Source of the DNA: Vermamoeba vermiformis
Lineage: Eukaryota; Tubulinea; Echinamoebida
Assembly: GCA_045837725.1 (NCBI GenBank)
Contig: JBEWZL010000083.1
Location: 186,001 to 250,000 of the forward strand
Direction: 5' to 3'
DNA length: 64,000 nt
The notes beneath the pieces are model-generated. The model saw nothing but the letters and a program-made list of their open reading frames with translations, did no database searches and had not been told where the DNA came from. Shown piece after piece: positions 47,555 through 60,558 of the stretch (positions are counted from its first letter, which is position 1; each line of letters starts with the position of its first letter). Made by a program: the position numbers and the translations under genes.

Positions 47555-49149
47555 ATGCGGTTTGAACTCGTCGTTGCAATTTTGTTTGGATTCCTTGCTG
47601 TGGGTCTAGGTAACGTTTCGATTACTAATTTTAAAAATTAGACTACTTTATCAAAAAATATTTTATAGATACAGCAATTGAATCAAATTATTATTATTGA
47701 CAGATCTGTCACCAGAAATTTTGAGTTTGATCCGCATTCTTGTGCGATTAGCGTAATATTAATTCTGCTAAAGCATCCAATCACGTTTAATAAATTGACG
47801 TAAACAATTTGACTATAGTCAAATTGACAAGCTCTGAACGTACTTCCAGAAAGATCCGCCTGCTGTCAACAGAATAGAATCTTCTAGGTTCTAATGTGTA
47901 CTCTTTTGTTTAGGTCAAATAACCCCTCTAATTCTCAATGCACCTCATGAGGCATCTATTCGCCAAGGAGAGTACTTGGACTTCGCTTACAGCTTTTCTC
48001 TCGGCGGAGAGAATGAGGATGTGGTAATTCGCGTTGAAGGAGATAGTAAGTATTTCGATTATAAGCACGCTCTCACTAACCACATTGCATCTAGCTGGCG
48101 ATATTTCATTGTTTGCATCAACTACGCCTGAGCCCAGACGGTAAATAGCTCAGCCCTCTGTAGTGCGGATCTAACCTTGAAATTACAGCGACTCTTACGA
48201 ATATAACTGGCGCTCATTGGACGGCGTTCATGATACACTCTATATCCCACGAAGACTTGCTACTAACCGCAAGGTGTACGTTTCTGTTTTCGGAGGAGCA
48301 GATTCAGTTTTCACGATTCGAGTTTATTCTCAACAAGGTACGTGTGAACGAATCATAATATTGTCACATATCTAATATTGTATTTCAGTCTTCTTGCCAT
48401 TCGAGAACTTGCTTACTCCCACCAACATCTACGACAGCGAAAGTCAATTCTACGCTTTTTGGGCAGCTGTTCCATCGAGTGATACTGTTGGACAATACAG
48501 ATTGAACGTCACTTTCTTGCGGTATGATACATCGTTATTAATTAGTACAAACGAATTCATGGTGTGCGATCCAGCTGATTAACTTACGATTCATTGAAGT
48601 GGCTCAGCAAATGTATTCATCGGATATCGCAATGCCGTGCCAGTGCCTGAATCCAACGACTTCAGATACGCCATTGAAGATATGCCTGCAGATCAAAATT
48701 CGTTGCTCATGACTGTTGAGGATGTGATGCCTGGTACGATTTCAACTCAGCTTTAATAGGAAATTTAGCTGTTATTAATATTCTTTGTATCATAGGCTGG
48801 TATTTTATTCGCGTTATTGGCACTGCAGAGGAGACTCAATTTACTATGCAGATGTTCCCTCCTGGCGCAGAAATACCAAGTAGGTAGAAGTGCTGCTAGT
48901 ATTATAATTACTTAAAAATGGTATAGGACCTGATGTACCCGAATTAACGCCACTTACTCTTGGCCTTATTGTTGGTGCATCCGTTTTTGTTGGAGCCATT
49001 GCAATTTCAGCCACTATTTACTTCTCATGCCGCGCTTATCAAAAGAGAGTAAGTCTAGCTCGTAATTAAAACGTGTTAATATTAATATTACTATTGTTTA
49101 GCAATTGAACAGAGAAGTCGCGTACCACAGAGTGCGAGAGAACTTGTAA
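47555..49149 (+). CDS. Type I membrane protein of unknown family
   Basis: Nine exons (47555-47609, 47914-48045, 48095-48140, 48189-48337, 48389-48521, 48600-48733, 48796-48879, 48927-49048, 49102-49149) sum to 300 residues. A signal peptide opens the chain (LVVAILFGFLAVGLG), then about 230 extracellular residues with beta-like alternation (GQITPLILNAPHEASIRQ; VYVSVFGGADSVFTIRVYS; VMPGWYFIRVIGTAEETQF), resembling pre-peptidase C-terminal or carbohydrate-binding sandwiches. One membrane helix near residue 255 (LGLIVGASVFVGAIAISATIYF) and a 25-residue basic tail follow. The first intron is 304 nt. I do not recognise the family. Its neighbour on the other strand is also a surface protein. Confidence 0.75.
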
Positions 49150-49799
49150 TTTTGTTGTAATTATGCTGTCATTTATTTAGTTCCACGTGTTTAATAAATA
49201 TGCCACTGCAATGAATTCGAGAGTACTAAAATGAAGTTCACAATTGTTGCTGTTCGCTGGCCAGCATAAAAATCAGAATTATTTGAAAACGCCATTATTT
49301 TTACAAGCAAACAACACTTGCATGCTTCGCAAAGCAGGTAATTACCTACTTTAAACACCCAAATAGTAATAGTTTTATGAAACGTCTCTGTAAGTAGAGC
49401 AATGAACCAACGAATTTCATGTATGTAGGACTGCTCCTTATCAATAATTGCCCGTTATGAGCTCTGCGCGAATAACTGGTATTAACATGTTTAATTTATT
49501 AATAATATGAATTCTGATTTTAAAATTTGAATAATGAAAACGGTATGGCAGAAAAAGTTAGGATTATTCAATATCTCAACCTAGCTCTAGAATTCTACCA
49601 TCTCGTAATAACATAAAAAATATCAATTACCACGACATATATGCTTAAAAGTTAGTGTCAGATACTTTTTCAAGACCTTTACGTGCAATTTCGTTTATGA
49701 AGCAGATCTGATAACATCTAATTAATTTAATTAATAATTACCAATTTTTAAATTGCTATGACCGATTTATTTCATTATTAACTGATGTTCGTTTTCCAG
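49150..49799. other. Intergenic or 5' leader, 650 bp, with candidate first exons of the STAND-TPR gene
   Basis: AT-rich. The first sure exon of the downstream gene begins at a 3' splice site (49799|49800) and needs an upstream piece ending in phase 1. Two candidates fit: an ATG at 49457 (MSSARIT, donor ACTG|GTATTA) and an ATG near 49378 (MKRL, donor CTCT|GTAAGT). I cannot choose between them. Confidence 0.5.
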
Positions 49800-52700
49800 T
49801 TGGTGGATTGAGCGCGAACAAGCAGCTCTCTACGGAGAGCTCGCTGCCGCCGATGGCACAACCATCTATGCCGTCGATGGCCCCGCGCAAGCCTTTAATG
49901 ACAGACATGCCAATGCCCATGAGTCAGATGGCGATGCCCAGCATTGCTCCTCGAAAGGCCTTGAATACTGAGCCTGTGATTCTGCCGGTATGTTGTATAT
50001 TAAGATAGATCGGTGTGATGTAGCAAACAGCGCTATTCTAATGATGCACGTAACTTGAGTTTGACGGATTTGATCCTTTCAGTCTTCTCCGCAATACTCT
50101 CCGACCTCTCCAAGTTACAGTCCTTCACCTAGGAAACCGCTTCATACTGAATTAGTGCCTGTGAGCATTACTCGCACCAACTTTGTGAGTTTTCCAATTA
50201 CTGATCTGATCTATTTTTAGACTTCTAATGTTGCCTCATTTGGTATGGCGCCAAGAAAGCAATTGAGCACAGAACCAGTAAGTACTTCTCTTCGTCCGAA
50301 TATTCAAGAAGATTACTTATCGGAGTACAGGTGGAGGCAAAGCCAGATCGCTCTCGGGTGATGAACAAGGTGCAGCGTTCAATCAAGGCGCGCAGTCAGC
50401 TGAAGACAGGCGACGATGAAGTCCAGACTTTGGGTGAAGGTCTTAGTGCACGCAGTCAATTGACCACAGAAGATGACTACTCGTCCAGTTCCTTCGACTT
50501 GTCGTCCATGGCCATGAGTAACATGATTCAGCCGAGCATTAATTTTAGACGCCAAATGCAGACGCAACAAGAGCCCTCAGTGACGACATTCACGAACACT
50601 GACAGCGACGACTACTGGTCACAAGTCAATGTGCAACAGCAGCAACAGACGCAGCAGTTGTTGCAATTGGAGAACTTGTTGGTGCAACAGTCCAAGATCA
50701 ACAACTTGCACGCGCAACCGACTGTTATCGATGTCTTTGCAGCTATTCAGAAGGAAATGAGCGACGATCGATCGGTGCCACGTGACAGCCGAGTGGTGTT
50801 GTACAACGACGTGCCTTATGTCCCCGCTCAAGCCATTGCATCTACTTCACAACTAGACAACGAGTTAAACAAGTTGAATGAGTTGTTCGAGGCTGGATTT
50901 ATCATCAAAGAACAATACCATAAGAGGAAAAGAGATCTCATCGAAATGAAGGATCGATCGTTCGATGTCACCGTGCCACACTCAGATTACAGTTTCATTG
51001 CTCTGTCCTCAGGCAAGAGACAGCGCACTGAAGGCTCAACACGCAGCACTAATCGTAACATTCGTGTCTTCATTTCATCGACTTTCCGTGACATGTCTGA
51101 TGAGCGTGAGGCCATCATGAAGAAAGCAATTCCTGAGCTCCAAAAACTTGCTAAACAACGTGGTGTATTCTTGACAGCTGTAAGTACAAAAAATGTTGTT
51201 CATATCAACTTCTTACTAATATTTCCTAGGTCGATCTTCGCTGGGGTATCACGAGCGATCAAACCAACGAAGGCAATACATTGAACATTTGCTTGGCTGA
51301 AGTGGACAGATGTCGTCCGTACTTTGTCGGTCTCTTAGGTCAACGTTATGGTTGGAGTCAACCTTCATCGCGATCTAAGGAGACTGGACTGTTGAACGAA
51401 GCAGATCATCTCTTGAAGAAGACTTTTGACCGCGCACAACTCAACTACCCTTGGCTCGGTGACTACCGTGACCGGTCAGTGACTGAGTTGGAGGTAAGTC
51501 CTGGCTAGATTTCATTGCGTAAAGAGGGTATTAATCAGAATTTAGGTTCGACACGCTGTGTTGAATGATCTTCAAAGTGACAGCGCATCTCGTGCATTGT
51601 TTTACCTCCGCAGAAGCACACCAGGGTAAGTAGTGAAAAATAGGTGTTTCTATTTGCATAGTATTAACAACAATTAGATCCCGCGACGATGACCCCCGTT
51701 TGACTACATTGAAGGACGAGCTGTCGTCTTCATCTCTCAAATGTGCTCAATACAACTCTGTTGACGAGTTGGCACGCAAGCTCGTTGAAGACTTCAAAGT
51801 GCTGCTCGATCGTGATTTCCCCGCCAGCTCTGCCCCAGGTCCTCTCGACATTGAACGTGCCGGTCACATGGCCTTCCAAGAGTCGCGCTCTCGCGTGTAC
51901 ATTGGTCGCAAGCACTACTTTGACAAGATCAACGAACACTTCTCAAAGCCCAATCCCGGTCCTATTGTTGTCGTAGCTGACTCAGGTCTCGGTAAGAGTG
52001 CCTTGATGGCCAACTGGATGGTGCAGTACGCTGGTGGCGACGATGGTCGTCATTTGGTCATTTCAAACTACATTGGTTGCACAGCTGCTAGCACAGATCT
52101 CGGGCGATTGTTGCGCCGCATTTGTGCCGAAATTCAAGACTTCTGGAAGATCGACAAGCCAATCCCTACGGAGCTACCAAAACTCATCGAGAAATTCCCA
52201 GAATGGTTGAATGAAGCTGATGCACGCGGAGGCTGCACAATTTTGTTCGATGCAATTAACCAACTTGAAGCCAAGGACGACGCACACCTCTTGCGTTGGT
52301 TGCCGCGCAAGTTCCCTCCCTCTGTTCGAGTTCTCGTCTCTACTACACCCAGCACTTGTTTGCAATGGTTGAAGGATCGCGAATGGAACACAATGACTGT
52401 CGAGCCATTGACCACTGAAGAACGCAAGAATTTGATCGAAGAATACCTAGGTCAATACGGCAAAAAGATGACTCAAGCGCAAATTCAAAGGTAAACAGGT
52501 CGTACTACACTAGCGAGTGCTTTTCTAACACGTGAAACAGAGTTATGGCGTCCAATGCCTGTCAAAACCCTTTGTACTTGCGCACACTGTTAGAAGAGAT
52601 CAGAGTGTTCGGCAGCTTCGAACAGCTCGATGCGCACATTGACAGATATCTCCGTGCACAATCACCGCCTGAGCTCTTCCAACTTATCTTCCAACGTCTC

Positions 52701-54953
52701 GAACAAGATATTACCACTGTCGTCAACAGCTCTGTCTTCTCGGGTGCCAAATTGACCCTCGTATCCGCCGTGCTGGCTCTGTCTTGGGTCGCTCGTCGTG
52801 GTCTGACTGAAGTCGAGTTACTTGAACTGTTGGGCATCACAGCCTCGCAATGGGCTCCTCTTCACTTGGCCCTCGAAGAAGCTCTCGTGTCCCGTTCAGG
52901 TTTCTTCACGTTCTTCCACGACTACATGCGTCAAGCAGTCGAGTCGCGATACATTCGCAATGCTCAACCTACGTACCGCAAGGCCATCATTGAGTACTTC
53001 ACCAAGAGTCAATCCCAACGATGACAAGCGCGTGTACGAAGAGGTTCCTTATCAACTTGAACAATTGCAAGACTGGCGTGGCTTGGCAACGTTCATCACC
53101 GACTTGAAGAACTTTGACAAGTTGTCGCGCGGTGACAGCAAGTTCGATTTGTACCGCTACTGGCGCGCTGTCTCGAAGATGGGCGGTCAAGACCCCGAGA
53201 GCATGATCTTCAACAAGATTCAAACTCTCGCCAAGGAGACACCCGAGGAGAGTCGCAACACTGTGATGGACTGCCAAGCACAAGTCGGCAAGTTCTTGGA
53301 AGACATTGGCACGTACGAAATGGCCGAGACTTTGTACAGAGATTCCCTCTCACTCGCAGAGGAGCTCTACAAGCCCAACAGCAAAGAGGTGTTGGCGCGT
53401 GTCGACGACTTGGCTTACTTGTTGGTACGTATAATGATACTCGCGAGTATGACGCGTTTACTAATTCCTTCAATAGCGTCTCCGCGGTAAATACAACGAC
53501 GCTTTGCCTTTGTACAGCCGAGCCTTGCAAATCAAACAGGCACTCAGCCGCGAAGAGGACGCACAGTTGGCTCAAATCATGAACAGCACCGCCGTCTTGT
53601 ACAGATTGCGCGGTGAATACGACAAAGCCGAACCGTTGTACATGAAGGCCTTGGCCATTCGTCAGCGAATCTTTGGTGAGATCCATGAAGACGTGGCACA
53701 GTCGTACAACAGTTTGGGCTGTTTGTTGCAAGACATGGGTCGTTACAAGGAGGCTGAAGAGAACTTCTTGAAGTCCATCACGCAACGAGAGTTCTTGCTC
53801 GGTGTCAATCACCCTGATGTCGCCATGTCACTCAAGTACGTATCGACAGCATCAGCTGAGCGTTATATATCTTTTGCTAACCATTCCGTTACTAGTAACT
53901 TGGCTGGATTGTACTTGGACTGGAGCAAATACGACAAAGCCGGTCCGATCTACAAGCGCGCCTTGTCCATCTATCAAATGGTCTACGGTGAAAATCACCC
54001 GAACTACGCGCAGACCTTGAACAGTACGTGTTCCTATTGTCTGAGTAATGACCTGACATTTCCTTTTTAGGTATGGCCGGTTTGATGCAAGAACAAGGCA
54101 AGTTCTCCGAGGCCGAAGTGTTGTACAAGAAGACAGTGGCCATCAAAGAAAATCTCTTGGGCAGCATGCACCCTGAGCTTGCTCTCACGCTCAACGACTT
54201 CGCCGTGCTTTACGCGCGTCAAGATAAGTTCCCTGAAGCTGAAAATCTTTACCGCCGAGCCTTGCAAATCCGCAAGACAGTGTTGGGAGAAAATCATCCC
54301 GATTTCGCGCAGTCGCTCAGTAAGTCTACAACTACCTCCTCAATGCTCAATCTAACGCGTCAATAGAAAACTTGGGCTCGTTGTTCCAAGACCAAGGCCG
54401 CTACCCCGAAGCCAAGGCCAACTACGAGCAATGTCTGCGCATTCTCGAAGCTTCATTCGGTCGCAAGCACATGGACGTGGCGAGTGCCTTGCATCACTTG
54501 GCAGCCATCAATCAGCTGCAAGGCCTGTACAACGAGGCTATTCCGCTCTACAACCGCGCCCTCGACATTTACTACGAGTTGTTGGGCCCCGTGCACGCAG
54601 ACATTGCGTTGTCATTGAACGACTTGGCCATTTTGTACTTCAAACAGGGCAACAACAAGAAGGCCGAAGAGTACTACTTGAAGTCGATTGACAACTACAC
54701 GCAAGTGTTCACTCGTGTGCACCCTGATGTCGCTCAAGCACTGCTCAATATTGCTCAGTTCTACAAAGCAACTGGTATGATGAAATAGGTTGACACGCGT
54801 TTATTCAGCATAACTAACATATCTTTTATTTTAGGTCAAACCGCCAATGCCAAGAAGTTCTACCAGGAATCGATTGACATTTTCACGCAAACACTTGGTG
54901 CCTCGAACCCTCGCACGCAGAACGCTGTTGCAAGCTCCAAGAGTTTGAAGTAG
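49800..54953 (+). CDS. DUF4062-STAND NTPase-TPR protein with a CTD-like heptad and PRKxLxTE motifs at the N terminus
   Basis: About 1,500 residues, 13 exons seen. The N-terminal 110 residues carry APRKPLMTD, APRKALNTEP, SPRKPLHTE and APRKQLSTEP, spread over three exons, and one SPQYSPTSPSYSPSP stretch. A Gln-rich coil follows, then DUF4062 (VFISSTFRDMSDEREAIM, VDLRWGIT; about 350-480). The STAND/NACHT-type NTPase has Walker A VADSGLGKSALM and Walker B GCTILFDAINQLE, then a winged-helix-like region. The last 450 residues are about ten kinesin-light-chain/NPHP3-type TPRs (42-residue units, e.g. YDKAEPLYMKALAIRQRIFG). Such proteins are signal-sensing scaffolds. The frame shifts by one base near 53010 (just before the DKRVYEEVPYQLE block), so either a programmed +1 frameshift or an indel must be assumed. 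The start codon is not fixed. Confidence 0.85.
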
Positions 54954-55105
54954 TGCGACAAATGAATCTCAGATCCGTTGTGGATTTTGATGTAGATGTT
55001 GTAGATTTAATGTGATAAATATCTGTTTATCAGCAAAATTTATTCGTTTGTTTTCTTTAGCTATTTACATTTTATTTACAAATTATTATTAATTTTATGT
55101 TATTA

Positions 55106-57603
55106 TTATTCGTCGTCATCTCTCTTGCTTTTGACGCTTTGTAATGTGGCCAAGGTCGCTGAGCGTTGCATCGTAAACATCCTATGATAGGTTAGATTAT
55201 GTTGTTGGGGCTCATACGGAAGCATCAACTTACATTCGTTTCAAGCGAGTTCTGCGTGCTTCTTTTCGATTCAATTCGCTCTGCACCATGTTCGGGTCCA
55301 CGCTGTTGAACACTTCCAAATTGAGCGTGTAAGTGTGATCAGTGCTCGTGACTTCACTCTTCTCTTTGCGCGCTGAGTTGGGAGGCGAAGAGAGTGGCGA
55401 CACGGGCGAAGAACGACTCGTGAAGAAGTTTGACGGCAAGGACGAGGACAAGGGGCCAGATGTCAAAGTGTCATTCGAGTTGACAGGTGTCACGTGATCA
55501 AGCTCTTTGTCTCCTTCCTGTGACTGCTCTTTGGTCTTCTTTTTGTCGAGTCCTTTGAACAAGTTCTTGCTGCTCAATCGCTTCAGGAGTTTTTTGGCCT
55601 TGTTGCCAATACTCGCCAAATTTGATTTTTTGCGCGGACTCGTAGTGTTAGTGTTTGACACTTCAGCTGCACGTGATTGTTCGAAGAGTTTTTCTTTGGA
55701 TGACACTTTGACACGTGCCAACTTCGGAGACCTCGGGCTAGAACTAGCAACGTTTTGACGCGGGCTTACGTTTGACATGTCGTTTGACGCTGGTGGCTCG
55801 TCTTCGAATTTGACGGTCAAATTGAGTTGCGTGCGCTGTCTCTTGAGCACCGGCGACAGCTCTAGTGGTGTGACATTCGGTTTGACACCTGTCATTTGTG
55901 GTGCTGAGTTGACGCGCATTGCTTTGCTGTCAGTGACGGCACTTGATTTATCGACCGCGGACACAGATTTAGGAATGACAGGTGTCACTGTCGCTGTCAT
56001 CTGCATGACTGCTGGTTTGACACGTGTCACAGGCAATGTTGCAACTGGCACGGGCGAGACAGATTGACACGTGCTCTCGACCTCGGTGGTGTCAAACGAT
56101 GATCTGTACGTGCTGATGGTCTCAAAGCTCAGTTCACTCTCGCTCGAACTCGCATCTGGATCGAGCAACATGCCGCGCGAGATCAAGTACCGTTGTGTCG
56201 CTTCGAGCAGGCGCAGTTGTCTGGACCGCTGTTTCACAAACGAGTAGTCGTGCTTGTCAGATGAAATTTCATTCGCGTTGCGGGCTCGAGGCTCGTTCAG
56301 ACCAGCGCTAATTTTAGAACTCTTTTTGCGCGCGTAATCGGCTTCATCAGCTGTTCTCGAGCGTTTTCGATGTTGAGTTCGTGCACCACGTCTTATATTA
56401 GAAATTAATAAGAGATAATTATTTAGAATTCCTAAAATTATGATTCGATTTCAAGATCGGATGTTACCTTTGTTTCAAAGGACTTAAATCAACCAGTTCT
56501 TCGCTGTCTGATTGGTAGGACCACGTAATGCTGTCCTCTTCGCTTTCAGACTCGATAAAGCTGCTGCCGCTTTCTCGTTTGGCTTGCTTCAATCGATCCG
56601 TAAACAACATCATATTTTCTAAAAAAGGAAATTACAACCTGTTTCAATATTCGGCATTTGTGTGGACTACAAGATCAATAGTATTTGAAAGCGTACTATC
56701 AATTTTAGACCTTGTTAACGAAAGCTTACCAAGAGATCTGGCTGGCGGCTGGTTTTTCAGTTTTACGGCTTGAAAGTCCAATCTTTCCTTCCTATATGCA
56801 TTAAAACATTAATATTGGATTTATAATATTCAATTAAATGTCTTGCACGAGACGGTTCTGCGAAGTTAGGTGCAATAATTTTGAAAATTAGATCAAAAAC
56901 AAATTGGTATTTTGATTCTCGTAATAGAGGACGATACAAACCTTAAAGGACCTGGAGATAATCCATTGTCTCTATTCATTGAGTCTAAAGCCGGAATAAA
57001 TTAGCTACCATAAACCAGATCGAAAAGGGATCTTGTTTTTCAGGATCTGACAACTATTGATTCAAAATGTCGAAATATTGAGTAAATGTCCGAGTATTAT
57101 TGCTTGTTGTTCATCATTGATAAATCTTTTTCAAATTACACAAGACCACACTGTAATTTGAGATGCGCCACGTGAAAACAGATTTCGTTCGCAAGAGCAC
57201 AAATATCGAGCGTTATCAAAAGAAGAGATAAATTAGGTAAAATTAACTGTTATAAACCAATTTAAGCTCTAAATTTGAAACTGAAAGCGAACGGGTAGTT
57301 TTCAAAGTTTAATTTAATTTAGTGACGCGCAATCCAATTAAAGTTACCGTTGTAATTTAATTACATACCGATTTCTACATCCATATCTGCAGAGCGGCTT
57401 ATATTAGGTTTTTGTTGTCTTCTTTTCATTGCAGGTGAATTGGGGGAAGATCTGGTTCCGACGCCCAGTTTGACATCTTGATCCGCCGTCGCTTTTCCTT
57501 CTTTATAATTGGAATTCAACGAGCTCTTGCGAATGTGTTGCGATATTTTACGTCGCACAAGCTCGTTATTGGAATACGAGCGAGTTTTATGTTTGATCTC
57601 CAT
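55106..57603 (-). CDS. Ser/Lys-rich disordered protein, unknown function
   Basis: Six exons (57603-57369, 56984-56942, 56791-56730, 56618-56468, 56391-55234, 55181-55106) sum to 574 residues in frame. Nearly all of it is low complexity: Ser/Pro patches (SPVSPLSSPPNSARKEK), acidic Ser runs (FIESESEEDSITW) and a basic helix (NKAKKLLKRLSSKNLFKGL). No folded domain, signal peptide or membrane segment. Many SP dipeptides make it a likely target of proline-directed kinases. One stretch (about 55481-56029) contains four TGACA-NN-TGTCA palindromes in frame, coding VTRV, TGV or equivalents. Function unknown. Confidence 0.7.
55481..56029. repeat. Cluster of four TGACA-NN-TGTCA palindromes in a Ser-rich gene exon
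   Basis: Copies at 55481-55492 (centre GG), 55883-55894 (CC), 55976-55987 (GG) and 56018-56029 (CG), all within one exon. Confidence 0.85.
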
Positions 57604-57963
57604 CCTCCGACCACAGATTCGATAGCAGCGGCCGTTGCTGGTGGCTTAGAACTAATATTAATATTGTTGTGTGTTGTCGTTCGTTCAATTTGCGGGAAAT
57701 TTAATCTCATAAAGCCAAAAACACGAAATAAAGCGAAAAGATTTTCTTGTGACACACGTCAAAAATTAAAAGTCAAATTGCCAAATTATTCCACTGCCGA
57801 AGACCGGTATAAACCTACACTGATCGGAACTGATTATGAAATGCTCATTATGGCGAGCAACAGTGCTCCTGGGAAGAAATTTTCCTCATCCGACGAAATC
57901 ACAGAGCGCGTCAATATTTCAAGCGAAGAACACAAAGCCCACTACACGACACAAGAAACATAA
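57589..57963 (+). CDS. Possible small single-pass membrane protein
   Basis: An open frame of 124 codons starts at an ATG that overlaps, on the opposite strand, the first codons of the Ser-rich gene. One hydrophobic segment (AAAVAGGLELILILLCVVVRS, residues about 10-30) precedes a basic patch (KPKTRNKAKR) and a polar Ser/Glu tail (GKKFSSSDEITERVN). Composition is protein-like but no family is recognised. The antisense overlap with another start weakens the call. It could instead be an exon of the downstream TPR gene or chance. Confidence 0.35.
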   Translation: MFDLHPPTTDSIAAAVAGGLELILILLCVVVRSICGKFNLIKPKTRNKAKRFSCDTRQKLKVKLPNYSTAEDRYKPTLIGTDYEMLIMASNSAPGKKFSSSDEITERVNISSEEHKAHYTTQET

Positions 57964-58057
57964 GACATTGATTTCAAATGCGACACGATGCTCGTACACA
58001 CGTAAGAAGGTTGTCAAAACAAACTTGGCAGTGTAAATAATAACTCAAAAAAATTAG

Positions 58058-60514
58058 ATGTGCAATTTTATTCGACACAGAAGCGAGATACATTGCTTGA
58101 TGTTGATGACGAAAATGATATAGGTATGTAATTACGAACGGAAAATTGCGAGAAAAAATAGAAAGAAATAGTTTTAATTTTTTTATGAATATTAGACTTT
58201 CAATTATTTTTCAAGCTCTTTAGTTGCGGTAAAACGACCACAAAACGCGCAAAAAATACTAAAAAATTTAGACAATTTGATAGAACGTGGATATTTGCTT
58301 GCAGACGAGGATCCAAACCAGGCACTAAATATTTTCAATCGAATAATTGCTATCGATGAGACTAATGAGCGAGCACTATACGGAAAAGGTAACATGTTGT
58401 GTGTATTATAAACAGCAACTGACAAATTTACTTGACTTATAGCCGTAGCGCTAGAAAAGCTCGATCGGTTGGATGAGGCCCTGGCCTACCTAAATAGACT
58501 CTCTACATTGCACCCAGCCACATCCATATCACTACTAAGAGCAGAGATTAATTACAAGTTGGTATGCTGGCTACAAAATCGCTGTAACGGATCTGACTGA
58601 ACTTTAGCGAAATTTCGAAGTAGCCAGACTCGACCTGGAAGAGACAGTATCGATCTACCCAAATAACAAACGAGCGTGGGTGTTATTAGGGCACACAATG
58701 AGCGAGTTAGGCAGAGAGTTTGCAGCTTACGCGTGCATTTGTTTGGATCGCGCATTGGAGCTAGATCCGTACGATACTGCTGTGCTTGAAGCGCTGTGCG
58801 AGTACAGATATCGACTAGGCGCGATGTTCTTCGACTTTACCATCAGAGATATGAAGAGATTGCTCGCTGTGGACCCGTGGTTGGAGCAGATCTGGCTCAA
58901 ACTAGCCTCCGTCTACACCGACATTGGAGAATACGAAGACGCATTGCAAGCATTAGACCACGTCCTAAATAAGGATCAAGACTCATACCTGGCCCTATTT
59001 AACAAGTCTATGGTGTTATTCCGCTTGGAACAGTTTGAGCCAGCGGAACAACTCTTGCTGCGCTGTTTTGACCTGAAAACAGCCAATGAGAAGCAGCTAG
59101 GCAAATGCTTTGAGTTATTGACGTTAATATACACCAGTCAGGTATGGCTATATGATAATTCATATGTAATTTTAACGTGACTATGTAGGGCAAGGTTGAA
59201 GAACGAAAAAAATTGTCGCAAAGCTTTGTGGAACGATTTCCGATGAGTGTGGCAGGCTGGTTTTATTTAGGACGTGCTTACATGACGAGTGACATGGCCA
59301 TTGCAATGAAGTACTTTGAACAAGCGCTCAGCATCGACAGCAATCACCTGCGGTCATTGGACGGCATGGGCTGTGCGCTGTTCACGAACGGAAAATTAGA
59401 CGAATCAGATAAATATCTGCAAAGAATATTTAACATCAATTATACATTTGAGATCGGCGAGACATTCGGTACGTCATTCATGAACGGTGCTTAAAATAGA
59501 TTGTTGACGAACTCTTCGCAGTGGAAGAACAGTTGTACGGCCAAGCTCATGCCCTGCTCGATCATTTGATGCAGCAATATCCGCAGCACGTGCCTCAACT
59601 GTATTACTCCAAACAGTTCGTGGCTGCGCGGCAAAAAGACTACGCGACGGAATTCAATTATTTCTTGAAAGTGTTGCAGACCTCCGAGAGTCTGATCGAT
59701 GCTGCCAACTATTTGGGCATGACGTAGGTACCGTAATAATAGCGAAGTTCATTCTAATAATTCTATCCAGCAATAACTGGTCAGGGGCCATGAAGATTCT
59801 AGACGAATTAATCCAACAAAATCCGCGCAATGTACACGCACACATTGAACTGGCCAATTTATTGCTCGAAATGGTAAATCACTGACAAATACATTGCTCA
59901 CAATTGACACGTGTCACAGAACGAGCCTGAAGACGCACTGGCCAGGATAGCTATTGCAGAACAAATCAATCCATACGAATCTGAAGTGGTGAATGCAAAG
60001 ATGACAGCGCTGTCGCAGATTGACGCGCGACTCGACGAGGCTGTGCAGCTGATTCACATGCACAAAGATCGCTCTACCGCGCACATGGCCTGGAGCGAAG
60101 TGCACAGACGACGAGGTAGGCCAAACGAACACGGCAACAGAATTGTTTTAACAACATTGTTCGATAGGTGAATTCAAAGAGGCACTGCGACGGTGGGAGA
60201 TTGGCTGGAGATTGAACAATCCTGATCTCCCAACTGGCGGCTCCCTAGTCTATCGATACGCGTTGTGGCGTCAAAAAGCGAAGATTTTGGAATCGATGCA
60301 CGACACTCGCGCAGCTATTGACGAGTACTCGAAGGTGTTGCAGATCAATCCGAACGAGATGTGGTCATTGGAACACTTGGCAGAGCTGTGTTTGGACTGT
60401 GACCGCGTTGACGATGCACTCGCTGCAGTTGGGCGGTTGTTGGCACAACGACCCATGCACGACACTGGTCTTGCACTTAAGCGACAAATATTGGCCAGAA
60501 AAAAGATGACGTAA
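58058..60514 (+). CDS. TPR-repeat protein
   Basis: Nine exons seen (58058-58123, 58224-58388, 58443-58561, 58608-59141, 59189-59468, 59522-59723, 59771-59873, 59920-60115, 60168-60514), about 670 residues. It is almost wholly helical TPR/TPR-like repeats: DPNQALNIFNRIIAIDETNERALYGKAV, LDEALAYLNRLSTLHP, DMAIAMKYFEQALSID, ARAIDEYSKVLQINP-type units. The pattern recalls APC/C TPR subunits or O-GlcNAc transferase N-terminal repeats, but no second domain is present. The first listed exon (DVQFYSTQKRDTLLDVDDEN) begins in phase 1, so an initiating exon further upstream is missing from this model. Intron 59874-59919 ends TGACACGTGTCACAG. Confidence 0.75.
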
Positions 60515-60558
60515 ACTGATGCTTGCGAGCATTATTTACACTCGCACCACGGCTGTGT

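Noticed and set aside
57478-57588. N-terminal extension of the small membrane ORF across the start of the Ser-rich gene
   Set aside because: It is antisense to a spliced, in-frame exon and begins at a non-ATG-supported position.
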